DNA of 64,000 nucleotides. Source: Pinibacter soli (lineage in GTDB: Bacteria; Bacteroidota; Bacteroidia; Chitinophagales; Chitinophagaceae). A program made the translations under genes and the position numbers. Positions within the stretch are counted from its first letter, which is position 1, and every line of letters begins with the position of its first letter. Positions 51,407-60,258 of the stretch are shown piece after piece. The DNA lies in assembly GCF_029961145.1 (NCBI RefSeq), contig NZ_JASBRG010000007.1, positions 848,155 through 912,154 of the forward strand, in the 5' to 3' direction. The notes under the pieces were generated by a model, which saw nothing but the letters and a program-made list of their open reading frames with translations, ran no database searches and was not told where the DNA came from.

Positions 51407-51937
51407 CCTGACTTTCATAGTATTTTTTAACAAATCAATTTTACGCACAAACAATGCATCCATTGATTTCAGTATGCGCTTCCTTTCGCCATTGCCAATA
51501 ATGCCGCCGCCTTTACCTTTGTCCACATCGTACAATGGATGATCTACACTCCGTCCATCGTCCGTATAATTGACCATGATGTTATCAATGGTATAACGGT
51601 ACCGGCCCTGCTTCATTTCTAATTTAATATTGTATTTCAATTTCATTGGTATGGTACCAATACCCGTTTCCGTTTTGTAAGTTCCGGGTTCTTCCACAGC
51701 AACGGCAAGTGTACCTCCTGTTGGGTCATCGGTAAGCGTTTTAATGTCTGGCAACGCCAGCTTAACAACATACAATTTGGCATTCTTATACAGGTCGGCA
51801 ACAGTAAAAGAAGTATCAACCGGCACAACCTCGCCATAATATAAATAACGGTCCTCTACTTTATAGTTCAATCCATTGGACTGGGCCTTTGTAATAAAGG
51901 GCAATAAAAAAACGAGTATGGGTAATAGATGTTTCAT
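51392..51937 (-). CDS. DUF4468-like secreted protein
   Basis: 181 residues with signal peptide (MKHLLPILVFLLPFITKAQ). The body has VPVDTSFTVADLYKNAKLYV, GIGTIPMKLKYNIKLEMKQGRYRYTIDNI and a C-terminal basic helix, consistent with the TBP-like DUF4468 family found widely in Bacteroidota. Role unknown. Single gene, convergent with the membrane protein gene. Confidence 0.7.
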   Translation of the reverse strand: MKHLLPILVFLLPFITKAQSNGLNYKVEDRYLYYGEVVPVDTSFTVADLYKNAKLYVVKLALPDIKTLTDDPTGGTLAVAVEEPGTYKTETGIGTIPMKLKYNIKLEMKQGRYRYTIDNIMVNYTDDGRSVDHPLYDVDKGKGGGIIGNGERKRILKSMDALFVRKIDLLKNTMKVRSDGF

Positions 51938-52099
51938 AAAACGTTAACAATTATACAGATGTAAAAATGATTTGACTATATACAAAAACAACAACTCAGG
52001 TGCGAAATTGTTGACCAATGGAATGTATTCTTTTCTTGTTTGAAATTTTGTACATTAATGGCTCAGCCTTAACCCGTTGAAAGTTCATAAACAAAGCCA

Positions 52100-52654
52100 A
52101 TGAAATACTTACAACCCCCATTATTCGCAGGACTATTTTTTCTATTTACCGGCTGCATGGATTCCAATCCTCCGATTAAAGAGTATAATTTCGGAACGCA
52201 AAAGACCAATTTGCAGAAAATTGTATTAAAGGTAATTGCGTCCAATCCTCATCTTGCCATTGACACCACTCCTATAACGGTACTGGTAAGGCGCCACCCC
52301 GATGTTTCCGGTGATACTTCAACGATGTTTATCAAGCTTACAGATTTTCATAACCAAAAAGACAGTATGGAGGTGGTAGAATGGGAAAACCGGCAAGTAC
52401 ACCTGTTAGTAAAAATAGGTGATACGGTAACCCGGTATTCATTCATGTATGCCGGAGATGCAATAGAATGGGCAACTTCAAGCAACACAACCATATTTCT
52501 GGAAAGGGCTGAAGACAAGGAGGGTCATTCTGTAATACGGGGAGAAGACAAACACGGAGAGTTTAATACACAAAGGGCCAAAGACTTTATTGCACTGTTT
52601 GATAGAGAAGTAGTAGACTACATCCGAAAAGAAATAATTGCGGAACACATCTGA
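52100..52654 (+). CDS. Putative lipoprotein, unrecognised
   Basis: 184 residues. Signal with lipobox-like LFTGC near residue 18, then a beta-rich mature part of about 165 residues without a family I recognise. A strong hairpin follows 46 bases after the stop, so it is probably transcribed alone. Confidence 0.6.
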   Translation: MKYLQPPLFAGLFFLFTGCMDSNPPIKEYNFGTQKTNLQKIVLKVIASNPHLAIDTTPITVLVRRHPDVSGDTSTMFIKLTDFHNQKDSMEVVEWENRQVHLLVKIGDTVTRYSFMYAGDAIEWATSSNTTIFLERAEDKEGHSVIRGEDKHGEFNTQRAKDFIALFDREVVDYIRKEIIAEHI

Positions 52655-52700
52655 TTAAGGTGTACTCCAACTTCAAATTACTTCCCGCAAAATCATATTT

Positions 52701-52734
52701 CCACAAGCAACCACTAAACGGTTGTTGCTTGTGG
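52701..52734 (+). terminator. Hairpin terminator after lipoprotein gene
   Basis: CCACAAGCAAC (52701-52711) pairs perfectly with GTTGCTTGTGG (52724-52734) around a 12-base loop; the following TGTTTAATC is a weak U-tract. Position after the stop at 52654 fits a terminator. Confidence 0.65.
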
Positions 52735-52741
52735 TGTTTAA

Positions 52742-52835
52742 TCTAAATTTTACGTTAAAAAATTGCAGGCAAGCGAAATAATCCGCAAGTAAATTATTGC
52801 ACTACATTCTCAATTATTAATTTGGTTGCGATCCC
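52742..52835 (+). repeat. Imperfect 93-bp direct repeat, copy 1
   Basis: Begins CTAAATTTTACGTTAAAAA and continues through AAATAAT, CACTACATT and AATTATTAATTTGG to GCGATCCC. It matches 53957-54050 in order along its length with many substitutions. It is upstream of the small ABC transporter pair, so it may be a promoter region duplicated in front of two genes. A third copy was not seen. Confidence 0.6.
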
Positions 52836-52914
52836 GGCACTGTAGATCACGTCCGCGATCGTGGATGCGCCTGTGCTTCACGATTGTAGTTAATTAATAC
52901 CTGCATATTTGACA

Positions 52915-53247
52915 ATGATAAACAACAGCACCTACATTAGTAAAAGTTTAGTTAAGCTGAGGCTTATACTAACCTTTTATCGCAGATACTTTTTAGCAGG
53001 CTTCATGTTGACATTAGCTTTCTCATTTTTATCTTGGGAGTATGGATATCCCATTTTCGCTACGCTGTTTTGGGGTAAAATAACTTCGTTGTTTATCATT
53101 TATCATTTCGTCCGCAACTATAATGGCAACGAGTTTTACTACTATCAAAACTTAGGCGTATCAAAAAAAGTCTTATGGACAACAACCTTAATCTTCGATA
53201 TGCTGCTTTATCTCATTGTTATTGTTCAGGTAAATAAATTTCGATGA
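52915..53247 (+). CDS. Small membrane protein, probable ABC transporter partner
   Basis: 111 residues from the ATG at 52915. Three hydrophobic segments (about 27-44, 48-66, 88-107). Its stop overlaps the start of the ABC ATPase gene (ATGA, 53244-53247), so the two are coupled and it is likely the membrane component. It is short for a permease and has no recognised family. Confidence 0.65.
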   Translation: MINNSTYISKSLVKLRLILTFYRRYFLAGFMLTLAFSFLSWEYGYPIFATLFWGKITSLFIIYHFVRNYNGNEFYYYQNLGVSKKVLWTTTLIFDMLLYLIVIVQVNKFR

Positions 53248-53912
53248 AACACGTTTTAGAATTTGATAGCATTCAGCTTTCGTTTGGTGAAAGAAGAATA
53301 TTGTCTGACATAGCTGTTAGGTGCGAAACCAACAAGATCACCGCATTGCTGGGACGGAATGGCCAAGGCAAAACAAGTTTATTTAAGATAGTATATGGAG
53401 CGCTGGAGACGAACGAAAAATCGATACGATTCGACGGCACGCCCATAGCAAAACCTTGCAGCAGGCCCGACTTGCTTAGATACCTGCCTCAATTCAATTT
53501 TGCACCTGCATTTCTAAATTTAGCGCGGGTCTTTGAAGATTTCGAATTGGATTTTGGTGAATTCTCGAACCGATTTCCGGAATTCAGATCCACTTCGCGC
53601 CGATGCGTTAAAAACTTATCAGGAGGAGAAAGGCGTTTTCTCGAAACCTACTTAATATTAAAATCAAAATCGAAATTTGTTATATTGGACGAGCCCTTCA
53701 CTCATTTAATGCCTTTACAAATAGAAAAAATCTCGCAGCTGATTATTGAGGAAAAGGCTAACAAAGGAATCATTGTTACAGATCACATGTACATTTCAAT
53801 ACTCGATGTCGCCGACAATGTGTATGTGCTTACAAATGGCAAAACTCATCTTTTAAAAAACAATGCCGAACTTGCAATTTTCGGTTATATACCACCGGTA
53901 GTCCAATTATAA
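53244..53912 (+). CDS. ABC transporter ATP-binding protein
   Basis: 222 residues. Walker A GRNGQGKT (37-44), signature NLSGGERRF, Walker B FVILDEPF and the switch His in IVTDHM are all intact. A small single-domain ATPase with the 111-residue membrane protein as its only visible partner. The substrate is unknown; the architecture is similar to small export or immunity-type ABC systems. The pair is flanked by the two direct repeats. Confidence 0.9.
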   Translation: MKHVLEFDSIQLSFGERRILSDIAVRCETNKITALLGRNGQGKTSLFKIVYGALETNEKSIRFDGTPIAKPCSRPDLLRYLPQFNFAPAFLNLARVFEDFELDFGEFSNRFPEFRSTSRRCVKNLSGGERRFLETYLILKSKSKFVILDEPFTHLMPLQIEKISQLIIEEKANKGIIVTDHMYISILDVADNVYVLTNGKTHLLKNNAELAIFGYIPPVVQL

Positions 53913-53956
53913 ACTCGCTTATCATTTCACTATAATTTCATGGGTTTCATTTCGTC

Positions 53957-54050
53957 TCTAAATTTTACGTTAAAAAGTAATCAGCAAGACAAATAATGCG
54001 ATGAGAAATTAGTTCGCTACATTAATAATTATTAACTTGGCTACCGCCCC
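53957..54050 (+). repeat. Imperfect 93-bp direct repeat, copy 2
   Basis: Begins CTAAATTTTACGTTAAAAA, with later blocks AAATAATGCG, CGCTACATT and AATTATTAACTTGG, ending ACCGCCCC. Lies just before the gene at 54102. See copy 1 at 52742. Confidence 0.6.
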
Positions 54051-54101
54051 ATAAACAAACAATTACCAACAACGCATCACTCACAATTACTATAACCCCA
54101 A

Positions 54102-55046
54102 ATGAGATCGTTACTATTTATCCTGTCTCTTTACATCGGACAATTTTGCCATGCACAGCAACTACTCGTTCCCCCCGCAGAATACAATATCAATCTTGCA
54201 ATAGCAGACTCGTTAAGCGAGATCAAAGAATACACTAAAGCGACATATCATCTGAATGCCGCGTTTGAATCCTTTCAGTGGCGCGGAACACCAAAGGACA
54301 GGTTTAAAGCCGCCAGAATTTTTGCATTGGCAAATAATTGCGATTCTTCTTTTAAAAATATCGAGCGGCTTTGGAAGCAGGACTATGTAAACTATTTAAA
54401 GATCACTTCAGACACTGCTTTCAATATCCTGAGAAGGACCGATCAACCTAGGTTTGACACGCTGATGCAGCACATAAAAAACACAAAAGAACGCACTGCT
54501 CCAAACCAAAATCTTGAGTGGACAAATTATCTCGATAGCATTTTTCTGGAAGATCAGGCAATAAGAAGGAAATGGCAAAAAGCGGCTAAGACATATGGTT
54601 ACAATTCGCAGGAAGCGCTCCGCTACTGGCCGGAAATGCAACTAAAGGACTCAATGAATCTGATTGCCATAACAAGCTTTATAGATACCTATGGCTGGCA
54701 AAGTGAAGAAACTGTTGGATCAACGGGAAATTCAACCTTGTTCCTCGTCATTCAACATGCTGACTCTACGAATTGGGAAAAATATTTACCTCTTTTAAAA
54801 AAGGCTGTAAGTCAGAAAAAAGCAAAACCCCAGGATCTGGCATTATTAACTGACCGGCTTTCATTGGCGAAGCATGGCTATCAAATTTATGGCAGCCAGG
54901 TACACCAGGATGCTACAACAAAAAAGATGGTGTTTGATCCAATTAAGAACGAAAAAAATGTTGACAAACGAAGAAAGAAAATGAATTTGCAGCCTTTAAG
55001 TGAATATGGAAAATATTTTGGAATTGATTACAAGCCAAAAGTCTGA
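54102..55046 (+). CDS. DUF6624-like secreted protein
   Basis: 314 residues with a signal peptide (MRSLLFILSLYIGQFCHAQ). An N-terminal helical, TPR-like part (about 30-125) is followed by a domain with EDQAIRRKW, DSMNLIAITSFIDTYGW, STLFLVIQHAD and LSLAKHGYQIYGSQVH, which matches the DUF6624 pattern. Role unknown. Starts about 50 bases after repeat copy 2. Confidence 0.72.
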   Translation: MRSLLFILSLYIGQFCHAQQLLVPPAEYNINLAIADSLSEIKEYTKATYHLNAAFESFQWRGTPKDRFKAARIFALANNCDSSFKNIERLWKQDYVNYLKITSDTAFNILRRTDQPRFDTLMQHIKNTKERTAPNQNLEWTNYLDSIFLEDQAIRRKWQKAAKTYGYNSQEALRYWPEMQLKDSMNLIAITSFIDTYGWQSEETVGSTGNSTLFLVIQHADSTNWEKYLPLLKKAVSQKKAKPQDLALLTDRLSLAKHGYQIYGSQVHQDATTKKMVFDPIKNEKNVDKRRKKMNLQPLSEYGKYFGIDYKPKV

Positions 55047-55244
55047 CAAAAACCACAAATGCAAAACTGAAGAAAGATAAAGCACGTGCAAGAAAATGCC
55101 ACAACCATGATGAACTCTTGAATAAGCTAACTTTACTTCTTACATTCAACTCATATTTTCAATTAGCAGAAGCTTTGTAAGTCACAAATCCGTGCAACTT
55201 GCTTTTTTGCAAAACGCCTCAGAAACAAAGATTAAATATAACAC

Positions 55245-55958
55245 ATGGAAAACTTGCCCGCTTATATTTCTTTGACTTTTGGATTGACAACCATACTCAC
55301 GCTCATGTTATTTATATGGACCATCAGAGAATCAAATTCTGAAAGTAGACGAACAAAATCAACTCCCGTTTTTTTGGGCTTGACAATTTGGTTAGTCATA
55401 CAGGCGACCATAACACTTAAGGACGTTTACAGCAGCAATACAAATTCATTTCCGCCCAAAATAATGTTACTTGGAATTTTACCTGCTTTGCTGACAATTA
55501 TTCTATTGTTTGCATCAACAAAAGGAAGACAATTCATAGACAGTATTCCACTGAAAAATATCACGTATATACACATTGTAAGAATACCTGTAGAGATTGT
55601 TTTACTTTGGCTCTTTTTCAATAAAGCAATTCCAAAGCTGATGACCTTCGAAGGAAGAAACTTTGACATACTCTCAGGAATAACGGCACCGATAATAGCC
55701 TACCTCGTTTTTACAAAACACAGGATCGGGCGGAGCGGACTTTTAATTTGGAACATAATCTGCCTTGGGCTTTTATCAAACATCGTTTTGAATGCATTAT
55801 TTTCGGTGCCATCACCGGCACAGAAATTTGCGTTTGATCAACCGAATATTGCTATACTTTATTTTCCTTTTAGCTGGTTGCCTACATTTGTTGTACCGGT
55901 TGTGCTGTTCGGACATTTGGTGTCGATCAGGCAATTGGTGAAAAGAAATAAAATTTAA
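55245..55958 (+). CDS. Integral membrane protein, unrecognised
   Basis: 237 residues with about six or seven hydrophobic segments, the first at about 4-27. No family recognised. Low GC compared with neighbours on the left. Stands alone, 43 bases before the next plus-strand gene. Confidence 0.6.
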   Translation: MENLPAYISLTFGLTTILTLMLFIWTIRESNSESRRTKSTPVFLGLTIWLVIQATITLKDVYSSNTNSFPPKIMLLGILPALLTIILLFASTKGRQFIDSIPLKNITYIHIVRIPVEIVLLWLFFNKAIPKLMTFEGRNFDILSGITAPIIAYLVFTKHRIGRSGLLIWNIICLGLLSNIVLNALFSVPSPAQKFAFDQPNIAILYFPFSWLPTFVVPVVLFGHLVSIRQLVKRNKI

Positions 55959-56000
55959 ACCCTGAAGCAGTCGAAAAAGACGAACTGCGTGTGTCCTATA

Positions 56001-56705
56001 ATGAGACCATCAATTATCATAGCGCTACTTTTCCTTTCCGCATGCTGGACACAGCAGGAGCAAAAAGGCAACAGGATATTACCACACACTACCAAACAGA
56101 TCAACCGCGAGACACCCAAATTCGTTTTAACAAGAGCAAACAATTGTACGCAAACTAAGCTTTCAAAACAATTTGACATTTCAATCGACTTCAAACAATA
56201 CACCGACAGTGCGGAGAAACTAGACTCTTGTTCATTAAAGGTTTTTATCAAAAACAAATCAACCGGACTATTGATTGACAGCTTGTCCCTGACATCTTTT
56301 ACTTATTATTTTAAAACGTTCTCTAGTTGCGACAGTGCAACTTCATACACAACGCATTTCAAATCAAACAGGCGGATTGTTGACAACGACTTTGGAGACA
56401 TAGTTGTTGCCGATTTAAACTTTGATGGCGATGACGATATTGCTGTGGTCAACGATTGCCTCAGCAGCAGCGGCCCCACTTATAGCTACTTCATGCAAAC
56501 GAATAGACAGCAATTCGCTCTGGATAAATTCCTAACTGATTCGGTGTCATTCTTTCCTTCAAAAATAAATGTCAAAAACAAAACCCTGACAACATACATT
56601 CTGGCAGGAGCTTGCGGAATAGGAGAACATATTTATCAATTTGACAAAAAAACAAACACCTGGAAACAGAAACGTCACACACTAATTAACGTTTGCAAAA
56701 ATTAG
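56001..56705 (+). CDS. Putative lipoprotein with FG-GAP-like calcium loop
   Basis: 234 residues from the ATG at 56001; a GTG four codons earlier is less likely. Signal with lipobox-like LFLSACW, then a domain with DFGDIVVADLNFDGDDDIAVVND, which looks like a DxDxDG calcium loop as in FG-GAP or XAC2610-type proteins. A secreted or surface lipoprotein of unknown role. Convergent with GH20. Confidence 0.65.
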   Translation: MRPSIIIALLFLSACWTQQEQKGNRILPHTTKQINRETPKFVLTRANNCTQTKLSKQFDISIDFKQYTDSAEKLDSCSLKVFIKNKSTGLLIDSLSLTSFTYYFKTFSSCDSATSYTTHFKSNRRIVDNDFGDIVVADLNFDGDDDIAVVNDCLSSSGPTYSYFMQTNRQQFALDKFLTDSVSFFPSKINVKNKTLTTYILAGACGIGEHIYQFDKKTNTWKQKRHTLINVCKN

Positions 56706-56757
56706 CCGCGCATTACAGAGCTTTTAGTGCAAAAGTTGAAATCAATACCTAGCCACT

Positions 56758-56800
56758 AAAAAATGCCGGCCGCCCAAACAATAAGTTTGACGCGCCGGCA
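56758..56800 (-). terminator. Terminator of the glycan-degradation operon
   Basis: Read on the minus strand, TGCCGGC (56794-56800) with inner CAAAC (complement of 56785-56789) folds onto its complement at 56764-56779, and is followed by ATTTTTTAG (56758-56763 as A6 on plus). It is placed 30 bases after the GH20 stop, with the U-run in the right direction. Confidence 0.78.
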
Positions 56801-56829
56801 CAAAACCAGAAACAACAAAACGATCTGCT

Positions 56830-58494
56830 TTACTTTTTATCTCTTAGGTAGATTTTGCAATAATTCAACCCCAACCAATCATAGCGTTTGAATTCGTTAT
56901 CCAGTCTTCCTGAAAATTCGACCCAGTTCTTTTTTTCAGGAGCGGTCCACAGCACCTCGCTCATGGCACTTAATCTCGGCAGGAGCATATATTCTACTTT
57001 AGCCGGATTGGTAATATATTCTGTCCACAAACAAGCCTGCGCACCCATGATGTATTTTGCTTCTTCTGCACTCAACGCAGCCGGAACAGGATTATAGCTA
57101 TATACTTTTTCAATATGCAAACTATTGCCTGCAGTCAAGGAGTCTTCTTTTTGCGAATTCGCTCTGTTTAAATAACAAAACTCACCGGGAGTCATCACAA
57201 CATTGTGATGTTGTTTGGCAGCTTCTATACCGCCTTTCTCTCCTCTCCAGCTCATAACAGCCGCATTTGGTGCTAACCCACCTTCTAGTATTTCATCCCA
57301 TCCTATAACGTTTTTGCCTTTGCTGTTTACGTATTGTTCGATTCTTTCAATAAAGTAACATTGTAATTCAAACTCGTCTTTCAGATGATTATCCCTGATC
57401 CTTTTCTGGCAAGCCGGACATTGCTTCCAAAAGGTCTTCGGACATTCATCTCCACCAATATGAATATATTTTGATGGAAACAACGCCATCACTTCTTCTA
57501 ACACATCCTGTAAAAAATAGAAAGTAGAGTCTTTTCCTGCGCAATACACATCATCAAATACACCCCATGTTTCCTGCACAAATTTCACTCGGTTATTTTT
57601 TTGCGCTTCTTTCACGCTGCGCTGAGATACCATATTGACAGGAATATTGGTAACTCTTTTCGGAAAACAACTTAACGAAGGATATGCTGCTATCGCTGCA
57701 CTGCTGTGACCGGGCAGTTCAATTTCAGGGATAACAGTTATGTATCTGGCTGCGGCATATGCTACTATTTCCTTCACTTGTTCTTGTGTATAGAAACCTT
57801 CTTCAGGAGTATTGTCATTTCCATTACCGGGATAATGATTAATAATTGTACCGTTTCTATAAGCGCCCACCCGTGTAAGCTCCGGATACTTTTTTATTTC
57901 AATTCTCCAAGCCTGGTCCTCAGTTAAATGCCAGTGAAATGTATTGAACTTGTACATAGCCAACAGGTCGATGTATTTTTTGATAAAAGCAACATCGAAG
58001 AAATGTCTGCCCACATCGAAATGGCCGCCTCTGTAAGCAAAGCGTGGCTCATCTTTTACTTTAACTGCAGGAATGATCAGGCGATTACTTTTTGCTGTTG
58101 GCAATAATTGAATAAGTGATTGTATACCATAAAAAACGCCTTCTTCATCGGATCCGGTTATTGTTATTTTTTTGTCTTTTACTGTAAGCGAGTATGCACC
58201 TTTAATTGCATTGTTCTTTGGTGCAATAGTCAATTCAATTTCAGTTTCCGTACCATGCTTGAACTTGTTTGTTACTGCGGGTGTTAGTCCATACATTTTG
58301 TGCAAATAATCTGCAAGAAAGGTTGCTGATTTTGCAACATTGCTTCTTCCTTTTATTTGTGTGTGGGCGGTAACAAATGCATTACCTTTCAGGCTCTCTG
58401 CAAAAGATGGTTTTGGGATGATGTTTACTGATTGTGCCTTTGAGCAAATACAAGCAAATACCAAAACAACGAGCGATAATATTCTTTGTCTCAT
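56830..58494 (-). CDS. GH20 beta-N-acetylhexosaminidase
   Basis: 554 residues from the ATG at 58494. Signal peptide, GH20b-like N-terminal domain (about 22-150), and the catalytic TIM barrel with FHWHLTEDQAW and the Asp349-Glu350 pair in YIHIGGDECPKTFW. Removes terminal GlcNAc or GalNAc from glycans by substrate-assisted catalysis. Last gene of the minus-strand operon that also holds two sulfatases and a fucosidase. Confidence 0.94.
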   Translation of the reverse strand: MRQRILSLVVLVFACICSKAQSVNIIPKPSFAESLKGNAFVTAHTQIKGRSNVAKSATFLADYLHKMYGLTPAVTNKFKHGTETEIELTIAPKNNAIKGAYSLTVKDKKITITGSDEEGVFYGIQSLIQLLPTAKSNRLIIPAVKVKDEPRFAYRGGHFDVGRHFFDVAFIKKYIDLLAMYKFNTFHWHLTEDQAWRIEIKKYPELTRVGAYRNGTIINHYPGNGNDNTPEEGFYTQEQVKEIVAYAAARYITVIPEIELPGHSSAAIAAYPSLSCFPKRVTNIPVNMVSQRSVKEAQKNNRVKFVQETWGVFDDVYCAGKDSTFYFLQDVLEEVMALFPSKYIHIGGDECPKTFWKQCPACQKRIRDNHLKDEFELQCYFIERIEQYVNSKGKNVIGWDEILEGGLAPNAAVMSWRGEKGGIEAAKQHHNVVMTPGEFCYLNRANSQKEDSLTAGNSLHIEKVYSYNPVPAALSAEEAKYIMGAQACLWTEYITNPAKVEYMLLPRLSAMSEVLWTAPEKKNWVEFSGRLDNEFKRYDWLGLNYCKIYLRDKK

Positions 58495-58570
58495 ATACAA
58501 ACGGTTAAAGCAAAAAGAAAAATTGTCTCCTAATCAAATATCTTTTATTAATCCGGGAGCATTAGTTTTT

Positions 58571-58612
58571 AAAAGTTTTTACTTTTTACTTTTTACTTTA
58601 TTAAAAAGCTTA
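58571..58612. repeat. Heptamer tract TTTTTAC
   Basis: Three to four TTTTTAC-like units in the 98-bp gap between GH20 and the propeller-type hydrolase. The tract overlaps the 3' end of the upstream gene and gives its TAA stop. Confidence 0.7.
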
Positions 58613-59744
58613 CGTTAAAAGTATTAAACGCCGGCGCCGGTTTTGCCACATCTCCCTTTGAAGGCTCTTCGATAGAAGCGGCTGCAAACAAGGCTTTCGG
58701 CTGCCCATTGTTATCCGTAAAAACAAACGGTCTTTCCAGATGCGCAAGATGAATTTGCTGCTGCCCTTTTAGTTGTAGCTCTTTCAGAGAAATTAAAGAA
58801 TGCGCTGCTGGCGTCCAGACCCTACCATCTTCTGATGTAATGAGTACAAGATCTCCAAAGTCAGGCGCCAGCACTTTTGCGTTTGAATAATATTTCACGG
58901 CAGCATAAAATCTTTTTCTTTTATGATCATACCACAAACAAGGATCTTCGCAAGCCATCTCAGGTTTAGTAAACACTTCGGATATGGTTTTGAATACGCC
59001 ATCGGGCCTATCGCAAACAGCCATCCACATGGTCATGTTACCAACGTTCGGTTTGCGGGATTTGTACATCATGTAAAATTTCCCATCGGGACCTTGTGTA
59101 ACGGAGGGATTGGTAGTTACTTCAAAACTATGTTCACTATCTGCCTGCATGATAGGCTGAGCAGATTTTTCAAATTTACCGTTAATCAAGTCCTTTAATG
59201 AAGCGGCTTTCAAGACACCCACTTTTTGTGTACAGTTGTATTGCAGCCAATGCATCCATTTCTCATCGCGGGGCTTGCCAGGCAAACTAAAGCTTGAATC
59301 AAAGGAATTGCTGATGTAATACAGATAATAGTATTTGCCGAATTTCCTTATCTGCGGATTGTGCATGGTAAAGCGATCCCAAACATCATTATCTCCCGTT
59401 CCCTTCAAAATTGTCTTTACATAGTGATAAGGGCTCTCTAGTTTATCAGCGGTCGCATATGCTATCTCGCTGTACCTGAGCCATCCACTAAAGCCATCGA
59501 AAATATAATTCATTGAGTCGCCGCTCAATGACCGTTTTCCATGCGGCCATCTTGAGTAGAGCATATGGTACTTACCGTCCTCCCCTTTTATCACACTGCT
59601 GCACCAGGTGTAGTAATCGTCCGATTTAAATATCTGATTACTATCCGGTGTCTTCTGCAGCATGACTGCAAGATCGAGATCGTCTTGTGCATGCACCTGC
59701 AACAAGCTTAAGAGTGCAACGATAAATACTGCTATCTTTTTCAT
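58593..59744 (-). CDS. GH43/GH117-like five-bladed propeller glycosidase
   Basis: 383 residues from the ATG at 59744 with a signal peptide. Repeated blade motifs (DGKYHMLYSRWPHG, HNPQIRKFGKYYYLYYISN, PSVTQGPDGKFYMMYKSR, EDPCLWYDHKRKRFYA) fit the GH43/62/117 propeller clan. The acidic catalytic residues cannot be assigned with certainty. Cargo of a sulfatase/fucosidase/hexosaminidase operon, so it should act on one of the glycan's side chains. Confidence 0.72.
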   Translation of the reverse strand: MKKIAVFIVALLSLLQVHAQDDLDLAVMLQKTPDSNQIFKSDDYYTWCSSVIKGEDGKYHMLYSRWPHGKRSLSGDSMNYIFDGFSGWLRYSEIAYATADKLESPYHYVKTILKGTGDNDVWDRFTMHNPQIRKFGKYYYLYYISNSFDSSFSLPGKPRDEKWMHWLQYNCTQKVGVLKAASLKDLINGKFEKSAQPIMQADSEHSFEVTTNPSVTQGPDGKFYMMYKSRKPNVGNMTMWMAVCDRPDGVFKTISEVFTKPEMACEDPCLWYDHKRKRFYAAVKYYSNAKVLAPDFGDLVLITSEDGRVWTPAAHSLISLKELQLKGQQQIHLAHLERPFVFTDNNGQPKALFAAASIEEPSKGDVAKPAPAFNTFNVSFLIK

Positions 59745-59845
59745 CCCTAAATAATTCAAAAGTCAAAAGTTAAAAGTCAAAAATTATCCGTTCGTTCAAT
59801 CTGCTTTTTCTTTGCTGATCAACGAAAGAAGCTGTTGGTGCGTCG

Positions 59846-59877
59846 CGCTATGGTTCGTATCTCCACAAACCATAGCG
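59846..59877. repeat. Hairpin upstream of the propeller gene
   Basis: CGCTATGGTT (59846-59855) and the exact complement AACCATAGCG (59868-59877) with a 12-base loop. Within the 514-bp gap between the propeller gene and the sulfatase. Possibly a terminator or processing site; no T-run. Confidence 0.55.
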
Positions 59878-59928
59878 TGAGGCTTACTTTCATTTCTCCT
59901 GCAACACAGGATGAATTCTTAATTCCTA

Positions 59929-60224
59929 ATTCAATGCCGTTTCCTTAAGAATAATTTCCTTAAACGAGATTGCTTCGACCCGTTCCTTACGCTTCAGGAA
60001 TAGATTCCTTTTGCAATCTCCATCCTCTGCAGGGTCTCGCAATGACGGCGCTGCTATTTTGAGCTTTATCCAACAACCTGTTACCGCAGAATTCGAGAAT
60101 GGGCGCGTCATTGCGAGCCCCTGCAGAGAATGAATGGTTGAATTATATCAAGTAAAATAAACAAACAAGAAACGGGCTAAGCAATCTCATTCAGAAGATG
60201 TGTCCTTAAGGAAACGACATTGAT
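59929..60224. repeat. Nested inverted-repeat element, copy C
   Basis: About 295 bp. Outer ends ATTCAATGCCGTTTCCTTAAG (59929-59949) and CTTAAGGAAACGACATTGAT (60205-60224). Next layer: AGATTGCTT and AAGCAATCT. Inner layer: CTCTGCAGGG...CTCGCAATGACG (60025-60047) against CGTCATTGCGAG...CCCTGCAGAG (60106-60128), the widespread GTCATTGCGAG repeat. It is inserted in a tract of AATTCCT heptamers on both sides. No coding capacity. Confidence 0.8.
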
Positions 60225-60258
60225 TCCTAATTCCTAATTCTTAATTCCTGATTTGCCC

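Noticed and set aside
59926-60111. 61-residue open frame upstream of the sulfatase
   Set aside because: It is contained in repeat element C and has no protein-like composition.
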